Translations under genes and position numbers: made by a program
Shown here: positions 7,704 through 15,022 of the stretch, in pieces
Layout: the number at the start of each line of letters is the position of its first letter
Position numbering within the stretch: the stretch's first letter is position 1
IMG/VR virus record: IMGVR_UViG_3300042362_000348
Span: 1 to 27,949 of that record
Direction: 5' to 3' (one strand)
Source: a virus
DNA length: 27,949 nucleotides
The notes under the pieces: model-generated
The model's input: only the letters and a program-made list of their open reading frames with translations
What the model was told of the DNA's origin: nothing
Database searches by the model: none

Positions 7704-7858
7704 GGCCGCCGAGAAAGTTTCTTTGGTATGTCGAGGGCTTGAATGCTCTCCGGCACAAAGTGGGCGATTATTTTTGGGCCTACACATCCGGCGAGGCGAG
7801 GCAGGAGTGGAGCCTGCGTTTCGGCGCAATCCCGAACCACTGGAGGCTCGAGAAATGA
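7700..7858 (+). CDS. Hypothetical small protein (52 aa)
   Basis: ATG overlaps the previous stop (ATGA), with AGGAGG 7 nt upstream. The product is rich in Trp, Arg and Tyr (for example KFLWYVEGLNALRHKVGDYF). No domain recognised. It is held in a chain of translationally coupled genes, which is the main evidence that it is real. Confidence 0.6.
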   Translation: MRPPRKFLWYVEGLNALRHKVGDYFWAYTSGEARQEWSLRFGAIPNHWRLEK

Positions 7859-7962
7859 CCCACGCGGATTTTTTGAGGTTGGCGGGCTATGCCTGGGATT
7901 TTGTGTGGGCGATCAGCCCGGCGGTTTTTTTGGCGGCGCTGACTTGGAGGGTGTCACGATGA
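7855..7962 (+). CDS. Very short hydrophobic protein (35 aa)
   Basis: ATG overlaps the stop of the previous gene and TGA overlaps the ATG of the next. The sequence contains one likely membrane segment (FVWAISPAVFLAALTW). A GGAGG inside its 3' end serves the following HTH gene. It may be a genuine small membrane peptide or a coupling ORF that keeps ribosomes moving to the HTH gene; I cannot tell which. Confidence 0.45.
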   Translation: MTHADFLRLAGYAWDFVWAISPAVFLAALTWRVSR

Positions 7963-8189
7963 TCGAGAAGCACTATTCGCTGCGCGAGCTTGGGCGGGTG
8001 CTTGGCATCAGCCATGTGACTTTGAGCCATCGCGTGGAGGAGGGTGATCTCCGAGCGGTGCGGATCGGGAAGAGGGTGCTCATCCCTGAGTCGGCGGCTT
8101 CGGATTGGCTGAATCGCCATACGGTGAATGCCGCCGCAGGGGTGCGTCGTGGCCGTGGGTCTGCCCCGCTGGCTGCTTCTTTTTCTTAA
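7959..8189 (+). CDS. Excisionase/MerR-type helix-turn-helix protein
   Basis: 76 aa with GGAGG 8 nt upstream of the ATG. Residues about 6-55 match the helix-turn-helix family of excisionases and related regulators: YSLRELGRVLGISHVTLSHR, then a wing VRIGKRVLIPESAASDWL. The tail is Gly/Arg/Ala-rich. It could be the directionality factor partnering the integrase, although int is about 2 kb away on the other strand, or an early regulator. A second, shorter HTH protein of similar type is encoded at 17190. Confidence 0.7.
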   Translation: MIEKHYSLRELGRVLGISHVTLSHRVEEGDLRAVRIGKRVLIPESAASDWLNRHTVNAAAGVRRGRGSAPLAASFS

Positions 8190-8207
8190 CCGCCGCGCCT
8201 TTTTTTT

Positions 8208-8912
8208 GTGACCACTGAGGGAAACACCCCATTGACGCCGGATGCGCCGCCTTTTTTTTGTGCCGATTTTTCGGATGGGGTGAATGCCCCATTGGCAACG
8301 GAGATCGATTTGGAGGGCTTGGGGGAGTCGCGGGCCGAGGGGGCCTTCCCTCTTCGCTCGAATCGCTACATGAAGCAATTCCATGCCGCGAAGGCTGACG
8401 ACAAGCGGAGCCGCCGTGGGATTAAGCGACTCGTGAGGCCGGAGAATGCTGCCGCGCTTGCCGAGTATTTGCCGGAGCCGGGGGAATGCACCCATGCGGT
8501 GGTGCGTGGGGATTTCGTGATGGCGGAAATCATTCCGCTGCTTTTGGGGAATCGAGTTGCGGACTTGGTGGGGATTTCGACTCTGGGGATGAGCAGGGAT
8601 AACGCTGTGAAGCTGGCCGAGCTGCTGGCCACGGGCAAGGTGCGCCGCCTTTTTTTGCTGGTGAGCCATTATTTTTCCCAAGTCGATAAGACGGGAACCT
8701 ATCGGGAGGTGAAAGGGCTACTCGGGGATGCTGTGGTGGTGGCCCGCACTCATGCGAAGGTGATCCTGGTCTCTGCCGCGCCGTCTTTTTTTGTGGTGGA
8801 GGGATCGGCCAATCTCCGGTCGAGCGACAACATCGAGCAGTTCGCCATCTGGAATGATGAGGAGCTACTGAACTGGCATCTGGAATGGATGCAGGAGGTG
8901 CAAGGTGCCTGA
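8208..8912 (+). CDS. Phospholipase D-like (single HKD motif) phage protein
   Basis: 234 aa from a GTG at 8208. There is no Shine-Dalgarno and a T8 run directly precedes it, so a later start (for example ATG at residue 55) is possible. The C-terminal half carries a PLD-type signature: H182-A-K184, then G199-S-A-N202 and Glu 210 in NLRSSDNIEQ. The Asp of canonical HxKxxxxD is not in place. An upstream helical/Rossmann-like portion contains VADLVGISTLGMSRDN. Single-HKD proteins of this kind usually dimerise and are often nucleases; that activity is inferred. It overlaps the next gene by 8 bp. Confidence 0.6.
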   Translation: MTTEGNTPLTPDAPPFFCADFSDGVNAPLATEIDLEGLGESRAEGAFPLRSNRYMKQFHAAKADDKRSRRGIKRLVRPENAAALAEYLPEPGECTHAVVRGDFVMAEIIPLLLGNRVADLVGISTLGMSRDNAVKLAELLATGKVRRLFLLVSHYFSQVDKTGTYREVKGLLGDAVVVARTHAKVILVSAAPSFFVVEGSANLRSSDNIEQFAIWNDEELLNWHLEWMQEVQGA

Positions 8913-9918
8913 GCCCTCGAACCTCAACGCGGAGATCGCTGCCAAGGTGCTCGAAGCGAATGTGCGGAACATCGTGGAGAAGGTGAAGGCCGGTGGAACG
9001 CTGAACGCCACGGAGCGGGCCATGATGGAGCAGGCCGCGACAAAGGCCGCGACGCCATTGCAGGAATCCGAAGCCGCCCTCTCCGCCGCGCCTTTTTTAT
9101 TTTCTGAAGACGAAATCGGGTTTGAGAAGCTGGAAGCCACGGGAGAGTTCACAGGGGAACGCTTGCTGGCTCGCCGCCCCGAGGTTTATCGGGCCGTGGT
9201 CCGCATGGCTGCCGAGGGACAGAGCATTTCGGCTACGGCCCGGGCGCTCTCGGTGAGCCGGAACACGGTCGCCGCCGTGAGGGAGCGTGAAGGAATTTCA
9301 ATAGAGCAGGAGAAAAAGGAGTTACTGAGGGATGTTCGCCGTGCGGCCCGTCTCTCGGTGGAGAGAGCTATCGAGCTAGTGCCTTCGATCAACAACGCCA
9401 AAGATGCGGCCATCGTCGCCGCTGTGATGGTGGACAAGATGCAGTTGTTGTCTGGTGAGGCCACAAGCCGAGTCGAGAAGGTTGAAGTCTCTCAAGACAA
9501 GCTCGCCGAAATGCTGGCTGCCTTGCCGATCCTCGAAGCCGAGGTGGTGGATACCGGTTTACAGCCGAGCGAGTCCAGCCAAATGCCGCCCGCTGCCTCT
9601 GCCCCCGGCCTGCCCTCCCCCTTGGTTAAAGGCGCACAAAATGCGGATAGTGAAAGCGTATTGCATATTGAAGAATGCGCTGTTGTCCCAATCCGAGAAG
9701 TCGATAGTTGTAAGCCATTCAGCATCAAGACAGGTCAATTATCCACTCCGGTGATTAGTGGAAGTTATGGACTAGATAACGCCGACCAGGGGGGGGAGGG
9801 GGTCGAGAATTTCGAGGCCCCCCCATTGGATAGCACTGGTTTGGGTTCACAGAAAATTTTCACCAAAGGGCCTTCTACCACGGCCCCTGCCTCTTCGCAA
9901 CCATCCACCCTACCATGA
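8905..9918 (+). CDS. Helix-turn-helix DNA-binding protein, possibly small-terminase-like
   Basis: 337 aa from GTG at 8905 with AGGAGG 6 nt upstream. Residues about 105-130 form a helix-turn-helix (GQSISATARALSVSRNTVAA). A helical region follows (ERAIELVPSINNAKDAAIVAAVMVDKMQLLSGE), of a type I associate with phage small-terminase-like proteins. The last 120 residues are low complexity, and their DNA contains G8 and C7 runs. If it is TerS, it lies about 6 kb from the large terminase, which is unusual. A transcriptional regulator is the alternative. Confidence 0.6.
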   Translation: MPEPSNLNAEIAAKVLEANVRNIVEKVKAGGTLNATERAMMEQAATKAATPLQESEAALSAAPFLFSEDEIGFEKLEATGEFTGERLLARRPEVYRAVVRMAAEGQSISATARALSVSRNTVAAVREREGISIEQEKKELLRDVRRAARLSVERAIELVPSINNAKDAAIVAAVMVDKMQLLSGEATSRVEKVEVSQDKLAEMLAALPILEAEVVDTGLQPSESSQMPPAASAPGLPSPLVKGAQNADSESVLHIEECAVVPIREVDSCKPFSIKTGQLSTPVISGSYGLDNADQGGEGVENFEAPPLDSTGLGSQKIFTKGPSTTAPASSQPSTLP

Positions 9919-10196
9919 GCACTAAAAAACAAAAAAACGCCGCGCTGGAGCCGTCTCCGGCTCAGGATACGCCGCCCGCCGAGCCGGTGCCGGAGTATAT
10001 CACCGCCCGCCTCCTTGGGCATGAGATCAACAAGGAGTTCCTGACCCTCTCGATTCCGGACGGGGCAGGGGGGTTCTCGCGGGTGCGGATGCGCGTGGCC
10101 CGCCGCCTCGCCCATTGCTTCAAAAAAAACGCCGTCGTCCGTGTGCGTCGCACCGACGATCCGCTTGTTGTCGAACCTTTTCCCTCGATTTTATGA
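9915..10196 (+). CDS. Hypothetical protein (93 aa), beta-rich
   Basis: Starts with an ATGA overlap. The basic N-terminus (MSTKKQKN) is followed by an Ala/Pro linker and a probable small beta domain (EYITARLLGHEINKEFLTLS, then FSRVRMRVARRL and NAVVRVRR). No family recognised. Position at the head of the replication block and the basic strands suggest nucleic-acid binding, as inference only. Confidence 0.6.
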   Translation: MSTKKQKNAALEPSPAQDTPPAEPVPEYITARLLGHEINKEFLTLSIPDGAGGFSRVRMRVARRLAHCFKKNAVVRVRRTDDPLVVEPFPSIL

Positions 10197-10339
10197 AAAA
10201 ACAACCCGTTACCCTCTATTCAACCGCCTCGGAATCAGCGGCTTTATTCCGCCGATTTCTGGAAAAACAATCCCCCCGCATCACCGCCACCGCCTTTCTG
10301 GCCGCTCTCCGCGCCTTCCGCGCAAGGAGGTCGGCATGA
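10193..10339 (+). CDS. Hypothetical small basic protein (48 aa)
   Basis: ATG at 10193 overlaps the previous stop and its TGA overlaps the exonuclease ATG. The product is basic and helical (ALFRRFLEKQSPRITATAFL, then Arg-rich end). A strong AAGGAGG near its 3' end is the ribosome binding site of the next gene. No family recognised. Confidence 0.5.
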   Translation: MKKQPVTLYSTASESAALFRRFLEKQSPRITATAFLAALRAFRARRSA

Positions 10340-10905
10340 AGGCCCGTCTTGTCGTCATTGATACCGAGACCGGCGGCCTCGATCCCGAGCGCAACGCCCT
10401 CTTGAGCGTCGCCGCCGTGGATAGCACGGATGGTGAGGCATTTGTCGGCCTCATCCGCCCCCACGCCGATTGGATCACCGAGCCCGAGGCATTGGCCAAG
10501 AACGGCTTCACCCTCGAATTTCTCGAAAAAAACGGACGCCCCGAGCGCGATGTCCTCCAAGACCTCGCCCTCTGGCTCGCCCAGCGCCGGTTCAGCATCC
10601 TCGCCGGGTGCAATGTCGCCTTCGACCGCGACTTCCTCCGCGCCGCCTTCGCCCGCCACGGCATGACCTGGCCTATGAACAAGAGCGTCGATCTGCAAGC
10701 CGCCGCGTGGCTCGCCTACGAAGCCGGTCGGCTCCCGCTCCCCGAGGGCAAGGACGGCCTGCCCCGCCTCAGCCTCGACCACATCGCCGCCGCCATGGGC
10801 TTCTCGCGCAGCAGCGACACGCACAACGCCCTCGAAGACGCCCTCATGACCACGGCCTGCCTCCGCCGCCTCATCGACCGCCTACCCCCCCCGACCATTG
10901 TATGA
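10336..10905 (+). CDS. DEDDh 3'-5' exonuclease (DnaQ-like)
   Basis: 189 aa. The start at 10336 is fixed by the strongest Shine-Dalgarno in the window (AAGGAGG, 5 nt spacing) and an ATGA overlap. Exo I is VVIDTETGG with Asp 9 and Glu 11. Exo II is NVAFDRDFL with an Asp near 97. Exo III is HNALEDA with His 163 and Asp 168, giving a complete two-metal active site. The protein is a stand-alone exonuclease domain with no polymerase attached. It probably trims or proofreads DNA ends during phage replication or recombination, working beside the initiator and helicase encoded downstream. Confidence 0.9.
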   Translation: MKARLVVIDTETGGLDPERNALLSVAAVDSTDGEAFVGLIRPHADWITEPEALAKNGFTLEFLEKNGRPERDVLQDLALWLAQRRFSILAGCNVAFDRDFLRAAFARHGMTWPMNKSVDLQAAAWLAYEAGRLPLPEGKDGLPRLSLDHIAAAMGFSRSSDTHNALEDALMTTACLRRLIDRLPPPTIV

Positions 10906-11072
10906 AAAAAAACGGCCAGCATTTCCTAGAAACCTACGACCGCGACGACAGCCGCGCCGGTTGGAAATTCCCATCCGGAGGGGGCAAAGACATCGACGCC
11001 GCCTGCAACCGCTGGCTCGAAAAAAACACCCCACCCTCAAAAAAGAAAAAACGCCGCTTCGGCAACTACTGA
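10902..11072 (+). CDS. Hypothetical small basic protein (56 aa)
   Basis: ATG overlaps the exonuclease stop and the first codons include an A8 run. It is basic at the C-terminus (SKKKKRRFGNY) with a central WKFPSGGGKDIDAACNRWL segment. It ends one base before the replication initiator ATG. No family recognised. The basic tail and position suggest DNA binding. Confidence 0.6.
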   Translation: MKKNGQHFLETYDRDDSRAGWKFPSGGGKDIDAACNRWLEKNTPPSKKKKRRFGNY

Positions 11073-11073
11073 C

Positions 11074-11973
11074 ATGAACTGGATTAAAATGCGTAGCAAT
11101 CTCTGGAACGACCCCCGCGTCACCAAAATTTGCGACATCACAAACAAACCTGAGCGCGAGGTCATCGGCTCCCTGTATTGGCTCTGGACTATGGCCGACG
11201 ATCAAAGCGTTGACGGTCGGCTAGACGGCTTCTCTCTGGGAGCTATCGACCGCAAGACCGGATTCAAAGGCATCGGAGCCGCCTTGGTGAAAGTCGGTTG
11301 GCTTTTGGAAACAGAAGAGGGTGTTGAGATTGCACGCTTTGACGAGCACAACGGAGCCTCCGCAAAACGCCGCGCCAGTGAGGCCAAGCGTATGCAATTC
11401 GTTCGCAAGCCCAAGGAAACTTGTTCGCAATCCATGCGAACAGAAAGCGAACACCATGCGCAGCTAGATAAGAATAGAATAGATATATCCCCTATAGTCC
11501 CCACAGGGGACATGATGTTGGAGGTCGAAGAAACTCCCAAACCCGAGGAGACACACCCCCATCTCGCCCGGCTCCGCGCCCTTTTCCGCATCCAGCCCTC
11601 GACCCCGCTCGACACTTCCTCCCTCCGAGCTTGGGAAAAAAATAAAAAAAGCGCGGCGGCCCTCACCGAAGACGAGTGGCGCACCCTCGAATGGGCTTAC
11701 CGCCAAAAAGAAGGCCCCGCCGCGCAGTTCCGCCGCAAGGATTTATCCACCCTTCTGAATAACCTCCTCGCCGAAGTCACCCGCGCCCGCGATTGGGCCA
11801 CCCGCTCCGGCCACAACCCCACCGCCGCGCCCTCCGCCCCCGTCGAACCCGCTGGCTGGCGAGACCTTATCGAGTCCGAACACCCCGAATGCAACCTCAC
11901 CACCTGGGCCGCTCTCCCCGACAGCATGAAAGCCTGGGTGCGCGAAAAACAACGCGAACTTTCCGCAGCATAA
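11074..11973 (+). CDS. Phage replication initiator (lambda O-like organisation)
   Basis: 299 aa. The N-terminal 105 residues (starting MNWIKMRSNLWNDPRVTKI, then REVIGSLYWLWTMADD and LVKVGWLLETEEGVEIARF) match the winged-helix N-terminus I know from phage replication proteins. A polar linker near residues 110-160 is encoded by AT-richer DNA with repeated GTTCGCA motifs. The C-terminal domain (LTEDEWRTLEWAYR, LSTLLNNLLAEVTRARDW) is probably the partner-binding part that loads helicase. The DnaB-type helicase lies 340 bp downstream. The layout of DNA-binding domain, origin-like linker, then interaction domain parallels lambda O. Confidence 0.7.
   Translation: MNWIKMRSNLWNDPRVTKICDITNKPEREVIGSLYWLWTMADDQSVDGRLDGFSLGAIDRKTGFKGIGAALVKVGWLLETEEGVEIARFDEHNGASAKRRASEAKRMQFVRKPKETCSQSMRTESEHHAQLDKNRIDISPIVPTGDMMLEVEETPKPEETHPHLARLRALFRIQPSTPLDTSSLRAWEKNKKSAAALTEDEWRTLEWAYRQKEGPAAQFRRKDLSTLLNNLLAEVTRARDWATRSGHNPTAAPSAPVEPAGWRDLIESEHPECNLTTWAALPDSMKAWVREKQRELSAA
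11401..11511 (+). other. ori: Candidate replication origin: iterons plus AT-rich stretch inside the initiator gene
   Basis: Four copies of GTTCGCA or its complement occur: 11401-11407 (+), 11423-11429 (+), 11435-11441 (-), and 11447-11452 (-, last 6 bases). Copies 2 and 3 form a perfect 8-bp inverted repeat (TGTTCGCA at 11422-11429, TGCGAACA at 11435-11442). An AT-rich stretch of about 35 bp (11463-11497) and a 6-bp inverted repeat (GTCCCC, ACA, GGGGAC at 11497-11511) follow. This is the classic origin layout and sits between the two domains of the initiator. Confidence 0.5.
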
Positions 11974-11989
11974 ACCAAATAAAAACAAC

Positions 11990-12316
11990 ATGATCAACTA
12001 CATCGAAACCATCGAAGAAGCCACCGACGGCCCCCGTGTCGTCACCCGCCATTACCCCGATTGCATCAATGATTTTCTCCGCTGGCAAGTCGGCATCTAC
12101 ACCGCCCGCCCCGTCGAAGAACCTCTCTACGAGACCATTTACGACGAGAATGGCCAGCCCATCCTCACCGAGTCCGACGCCATCCAGCACCGCCTCATCG
12201 GCTACGAGACGAACCCCACCGTCTTTGTCAAAGTCTTCCACCTCCTCGGCTTCGGTGCAGATTTGAAAATCGCCACCGCCGCCGCCTCACCCAAGCTCGC
12301 CGCCCTCGCCGCCTGA
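11990..12316 (+). CDS. Hypothetical protein (108 aa) between initiator and helicase
   Basis: ATG at 11990 follows a short A-rich leader without a Shine-Dalgarno. The stop overlaps the helicase start (TGATG). The product begins MINYIETIEEATDGPRVVTR and carries acidic and aromatic residues (YETIYDENGQPILTESDAI) with an Ala-rich end. No family recognised. The position suggests a replication accessory role, but nothing in the sequence proves it. Confidence 0.65.
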   Translation: MINYIETIEEATDGPRVVTRHYPDCINDFLRWQVGIYTARPVEEPLYETIYDENGQPILTESDAIQHRLIGYETNPTVFVKVFHLLGFGADLKIATAAASPKLAALAA

Positions 12317-13680
12317 TGAAAAACTCCCTACCCGAAAACCTCCTCGCCGAGCGAGCCGTCCTCGGAGCCGCCATCGCCGATGGCCGCCACGCCGATGCCG
12401 TGTTGGAGGTCGTGAGCCCCGACCAGCTCACGCACCCCGCCCACCGCCTCATCCTCTCCTGCCTCGCCACCATGCGTCAGGAGGCCCGGCCCGTCGATCT
12501 CATCCTCGTCACCACCGAGTTGGAAAAGCTCGGCCAGCTCGAAGAGTGCGGCGGCCATCAGGGGCTCACCGATCTCGTCCAAGACCTCGCCGTCACGGCC
12601 AACTGGCGCTACTACGCCGCCGAAGTCCTCGACATCTGGCGACGCCGCTCCATGCGCCAAGCCGCCCTCGCCATGGCCGAAGCCGCCAACGACCCCGCCC
12701 TCACCACCGACGACGCCATGGAACGCTGCGAAGTCGCCCTCTACGGCCTCCGCGAGCAATCCACCAGGGAAAACCCCGTCTCCCATTGCAAAACCGCCGT
12801 CCTCGCCGCCGTCGATCACATCGAGAAAGTCTACGCCAACCGAGGCCAGACCGTCGGCCTCGCCACCGGCATTCACGATCTCGACCGCTCCACCGGAGGA
12901 TTCCTCGGCGGGCAAATGATCATCATCGCCGCCCGCCCCGCCTGCGGCAAATCCGCGCTCGGCATGCAATTCGCCCTCCACGCCGCCATGCAATCCGCCG
13001 TGCCCACCCTCGTCTTCTCCGTCGAAATGCCCAGCACGGAACTCATGGTCCGCGCTATCTGTTCCGAGGCAGGGGTCGATCTTCAAAATGTCCGCCACGG
13101 ATTTTTCGGCACCGCCCAGCTTGCCGGAGTCGGAGCCGCCGCCGGGCGACTCGCCCAGGCCAAGCTCTACCTCGACGACACCCCCGGCCTCACCGTCGCC
13201 CAATTCCGCTCCCGCGCCCGCCGAGCCAAGACCCAGCACGGCCTCGGCCTCATCGTCGTCGATTACCTGCAATTCATGCACGGCAGCTCCAAGAGGGCAG
13301 GGGAGAGCCGCGCCCTCGAAGTCAGCGAGATCAGCAAAGCCATCAAGACCACCGCCAAAGAACTCAACATCCCCATCATCGCCCTCGCCCAGCTCAACCG
13401 CGACGCCGACGAAGGCTCCAAGCCCAAGCTCTCGAACCTCCGCGAATCCGGCAGCATCGAGCAAGACGCCGACACCGTTTTGTTGATTCACCGCCTAGAC
13501 AAAAACAAAAAACGCGACGCCGACGAAGAGCCCATGGATCACAACACCCTGCTCATCCTGGCAAAACAAAGAAACGGCCCCACCCCCGAAATCAAACTCA
13601 ACTTCATCGGCCAGCACACCATTTTCCGAAATGTCACCGAAAAACTCTACAGCAACAACCAGAACGAAAGGCAGAAATGA
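12316..13680 (+). CDS. dnaB: Replicative DNA helicase, DnaB family
   Basis: 454 aa, a normal DnaB length. The N-terminal domain opens with LPENLLAERAVLGAAIADG, as in DnaB. The RecA-like C-terminal domain has a Walker A in ARPACGKSALG (residues about 208-218), a SVEMPSTELMVR segment, a Walker B in LIVVDYLQFMHG near 315, and the DnaB-type ELNIPIIALAQLNRDAD followed by LRESGSIEQDAD. It is a hexameric 5'-3' helicase that should be loaded by the upstream initiator. No primase is obvious in the window, so the phage may use the host primase. The stop overlaps the next gene. Confidence 0.93.
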   Translation: MKNSLPENLLAERAVLGAAIADGRHADAVLEVVSPDQLTHPAHRLILSCLATMRQEARPVDLILVTTELEKLGQLEECGGHQGLTDLVQDLAVTANWRYYAAEVLDIWRRRSMRQAALAMAEAANDPALTTDDAMERCEVALYGLREQSTRENPVSHCKTAVLAAVDHIEKVYANRGQTVGLATGIHDLDRSTGGFLGGQMIIIAARPACGKSALGMQFALHAAMQSAVPTLVFSVEMPSTELMVRAICSEAGVDLQNVRHGFFGTAQLAGVGAAAGRLAQAKLYLDDTPGLTVAQFRSRARRAKTQHGLGLIVVDYLQFMHGSSKRAGESRALEVSEISKAIKTTAKELNIPIIALAQLNRDADEGSKPKLSNLRESGSIEQDADTVLLIHRLDKNKKRDADEEPMDHNTLLILAKQRNGPTPEIKLNFIGQHTIFRNVTEKLYSNNQNERQK

Positions 13681-13886
13681 AAAGCTCCATCCACTGGCAC
13701 CCCGCCAGCACGCCACCTGACGCCGAGCAAACCGTCCTCGTCCACCTCGCCGATGGCGAAGTTTGGACCGGCTACCTCGACGGCGACACCTGGCGCTATG
13801 TCAGCGCCGACCGCATCGAAGCCGAAGTCCTCCACTGGGCCGATTTTCCGAACCCGCCAACTACCAAATCCAAACCCGCCAAATGA
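13677..13886 (+). CDS. DUF551-like small protein (69 aa)
   Basis: ATGA overlap with the helicase. The sequence fits the common phage DUF551 pattern: IHWHPASTPPDAEQTVLVHL, then GEVWTGYLDGDTWRY and a final VLHWADFP. These proteins are small beta folds of unknown function, often seen in phage accessory clusters. The call rests on the pattern W..P..P..G..VLV....G....GY..G..W.......V.HW..LP as I remember it. Confidence 0.65.
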   Translation: MKSSIHWHPASTPPDAEQTVLVHLADGEVWTGYLDGDTWRYVSADRIEAEVLHWADFPNPPTTKSKPAK

Positions 13887-14125
13887 CCCTCAACCACAAA
13901 TCCACCCGCACGCTCACCGAGCACACCTACCGCCTCACCGACGACTCCGACCACAGCCTCGGAAACATCGTCATCACCTTCGAGAACGGCAGGTTTTTGA
14001 AATGCGACTTCCCATTTCGCGGCACCTACACCCGCGAGCAATGGGCCGTCCTCGCCGAGATCGAAGCCGAAATCCAGCGCCTCCACCTCGGCAAACAACC
14101 CATCGACCGCTTCTTTGATTTATGA
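13883..14125 (+). CDS. Hypothetical protein (80 aa)
   Basis: ATG at 13883 overlaps the previous stop; a longer upstream open frame would run through the DUF551-like gene and is not favoured. The product looks like a small alpha/beta protein: HTYRLTDDSDHSLGNIVITF, then FPFRGTYTREQWAVLAEIEA. No family recognised. Confidence 0.6.
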   Translation: MTLNHKSTRTLTEHTYRLTDDSDHSLGNIVITFENGRFLKCDFPFRGTYTREQWAVLAEIEAEIQRLHLGKQPIDRFFDL

Positions 14126-14382
14126 GCCAATCCATCGACCCCTTGATCGCCTGTCCCGCCTGCCGCCGCGAGTGGCAGGACCACCCCGGCGTCGCGCATT
14201 GTTGCAAGCTCGCCACCGAGTTAGCCGCCAGCCTGCGCGACATCCTCACCTATGTCCGCCCGCCGGAATACACCCGCGACATCACCGAGCAGGAAATCTT
14301 CTTCGACGCGGTGGAAAACGCCCGCCGCCTCGTCGTCAAAGCCGGGCATTTCCAAGACTATCCCCCCGAGCCCCATCCATGA
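14122..14382 (+). CDS. Small putative zinc-binding protein (86 aa)
   Basis: ATGA overlap. The N-terminus has CPACRREW followed by HCC (residues about 11-29), enough Cys and His for a zinc site. The rest is helical (LATELAASLRDILTYV, DAVENARRLVVKAGHF). No named family. It is one of several small Cys-rich proteins in this block. Confidence 0.6.
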   Translation: MSQSIDPLIACPACRREWQDHPGVAHCCKLATELAASLRDILTYVRPPEYTRDITEQEIFFDAVENARRLVVKAGHFQDYPPEPHP

Positions 14383-14786
14383 AATTGACCACCGAGAACA
14401 CAGAGGACACGGAGAGGGAGCTTTCAACTATCCACCGCTGGATTGAGAGAAATCATCCTGACGGATTTATTGATTCGCTGTCTTTCTCTCAAAATTTAGA
14501 GCGAGTCGCGGATCGTTGGTATGAACGCCTTGAACGGGTAGAACGCGAGCGCGACAGGGGGAGGGCGCTCGCTGAAGAATTCCACCGAGATCAAGTCCGC
14601 CTACTCATGGAGCGCGACGAGGCGCGTGAAAAGATCGAACGCCAAGCCGAGCGTATTAGCAACCTATTCGAAAAAGACCAGACGCGGCTACTCATGGAGC
14701 GCGACGAGGCGAGGGAGCAAGTGGAAGAACTCACTGCCGTCATCAAAGGGCTCCGCGTGATCATGCGCCAGGAGGCCGCTAAATGA
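14379..14786 (+). CDS. Coiled-coil protein (135 aa) with internal duplication
   Basis: ATG overlaps the previous stop. The first 14 codons (MKLTTENTEDTERE) are a copy of the dispersed repeat, here read in the sense direction. The remainder is charged coiled coil with a 29-residue tandem duplication: each unit starts RLLMERDEARE, and a 24-bp stretch is identical at 14601-14624 and 14688-14711. No enzyme motif. Start choice is supported by the overlap, but a downstream start after the repeat remains possible. Function unknown; it may be structural or an adaptor. Confidence 0.6.
   Translation: MKLTTENTEDTERELSTIHRWIERNHPDGFIDSLSFSQNLERVADRWYERLERVERERDRGRALAEEFHRDQVRLLMERDEAREKIERQAERISNLFEKDQTRLLMERDEAREQVEELTAVIKGLRVIMRQEAAK
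14384..14419 (-). repeat. Dispersed CTCTGTGTC-type repeat, copy A (inside a coding region)
   Basis: Same 34-36-bp element as at 15375, 17118 and 17981 but in the opposite orientation, built from 9-bp CTCTGTGTC-like units ending in GTGGTCAAT. This copy lies at the very 5' end of the coiled-coil gene and is translated. Confidence 0.8.
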
Positions 14787-15022
14787 CCTGCCCCACCTGC
14801 CAAGCCGATACGCGGGTTCTTTCTTGCCGACCGGTAGGAGAGGAATTTGTGCGCCGCCGCCTGTGCGAGAACGGCCACCGGTTCAACACCTCCGAGACCC
14901 TGCGGCCCGGCCCGTTCCCCTGGCGACCAGCCAAAGTCAAGAAAACCCACAAACCCAAGCCCAAACCCAAGCCGCAAGCCACCCACTGGCTCGCCCGCAT
15001 CGCCGCCGCCGTTTCCGAATGA
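14783..15022 (+). CDS. NrdR-like zinc-ribbon protein (79 aa)
   Basis: Start fixed by the ATGA overlap and AGGAGG 7 nt upstream. Residues 1-40 match the NrdR zinc ribbon: MTCPTCQADTRVLSCRP, then RRRLCENGHRFNTSETL, with a Cys/Cys/Cys/His ligand set, since the second pair is C..GH rather than C..C. The ATP-cone regulatory domain of full NrdR is missing; a Lys/Pro tract follows instead. Full NrdR represses ribonucleotide reductase genes. A ribbon-only phage protein might compete for that DNA or simply be a DNA-binding module. Confidence 0.65.
   Translation: MTCPTCQADTRVLSCRPVGEEFVRRRLCENGHRFNTSETLRPGPFPWRPAKVKKTHKPKPKPKPQATHWLARIAAAVSE

Noticed and set aside
12328-13491. Long leftward ORF (387 aa)
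   Set aside because: Antisense shadow of the helicase gene.
14601-14711. CRISPR-like spaced repeat
   Set aside because: Only two 24-bp copies, in frame 29 codons apart within a coiled coil; an internal duplication explains them.
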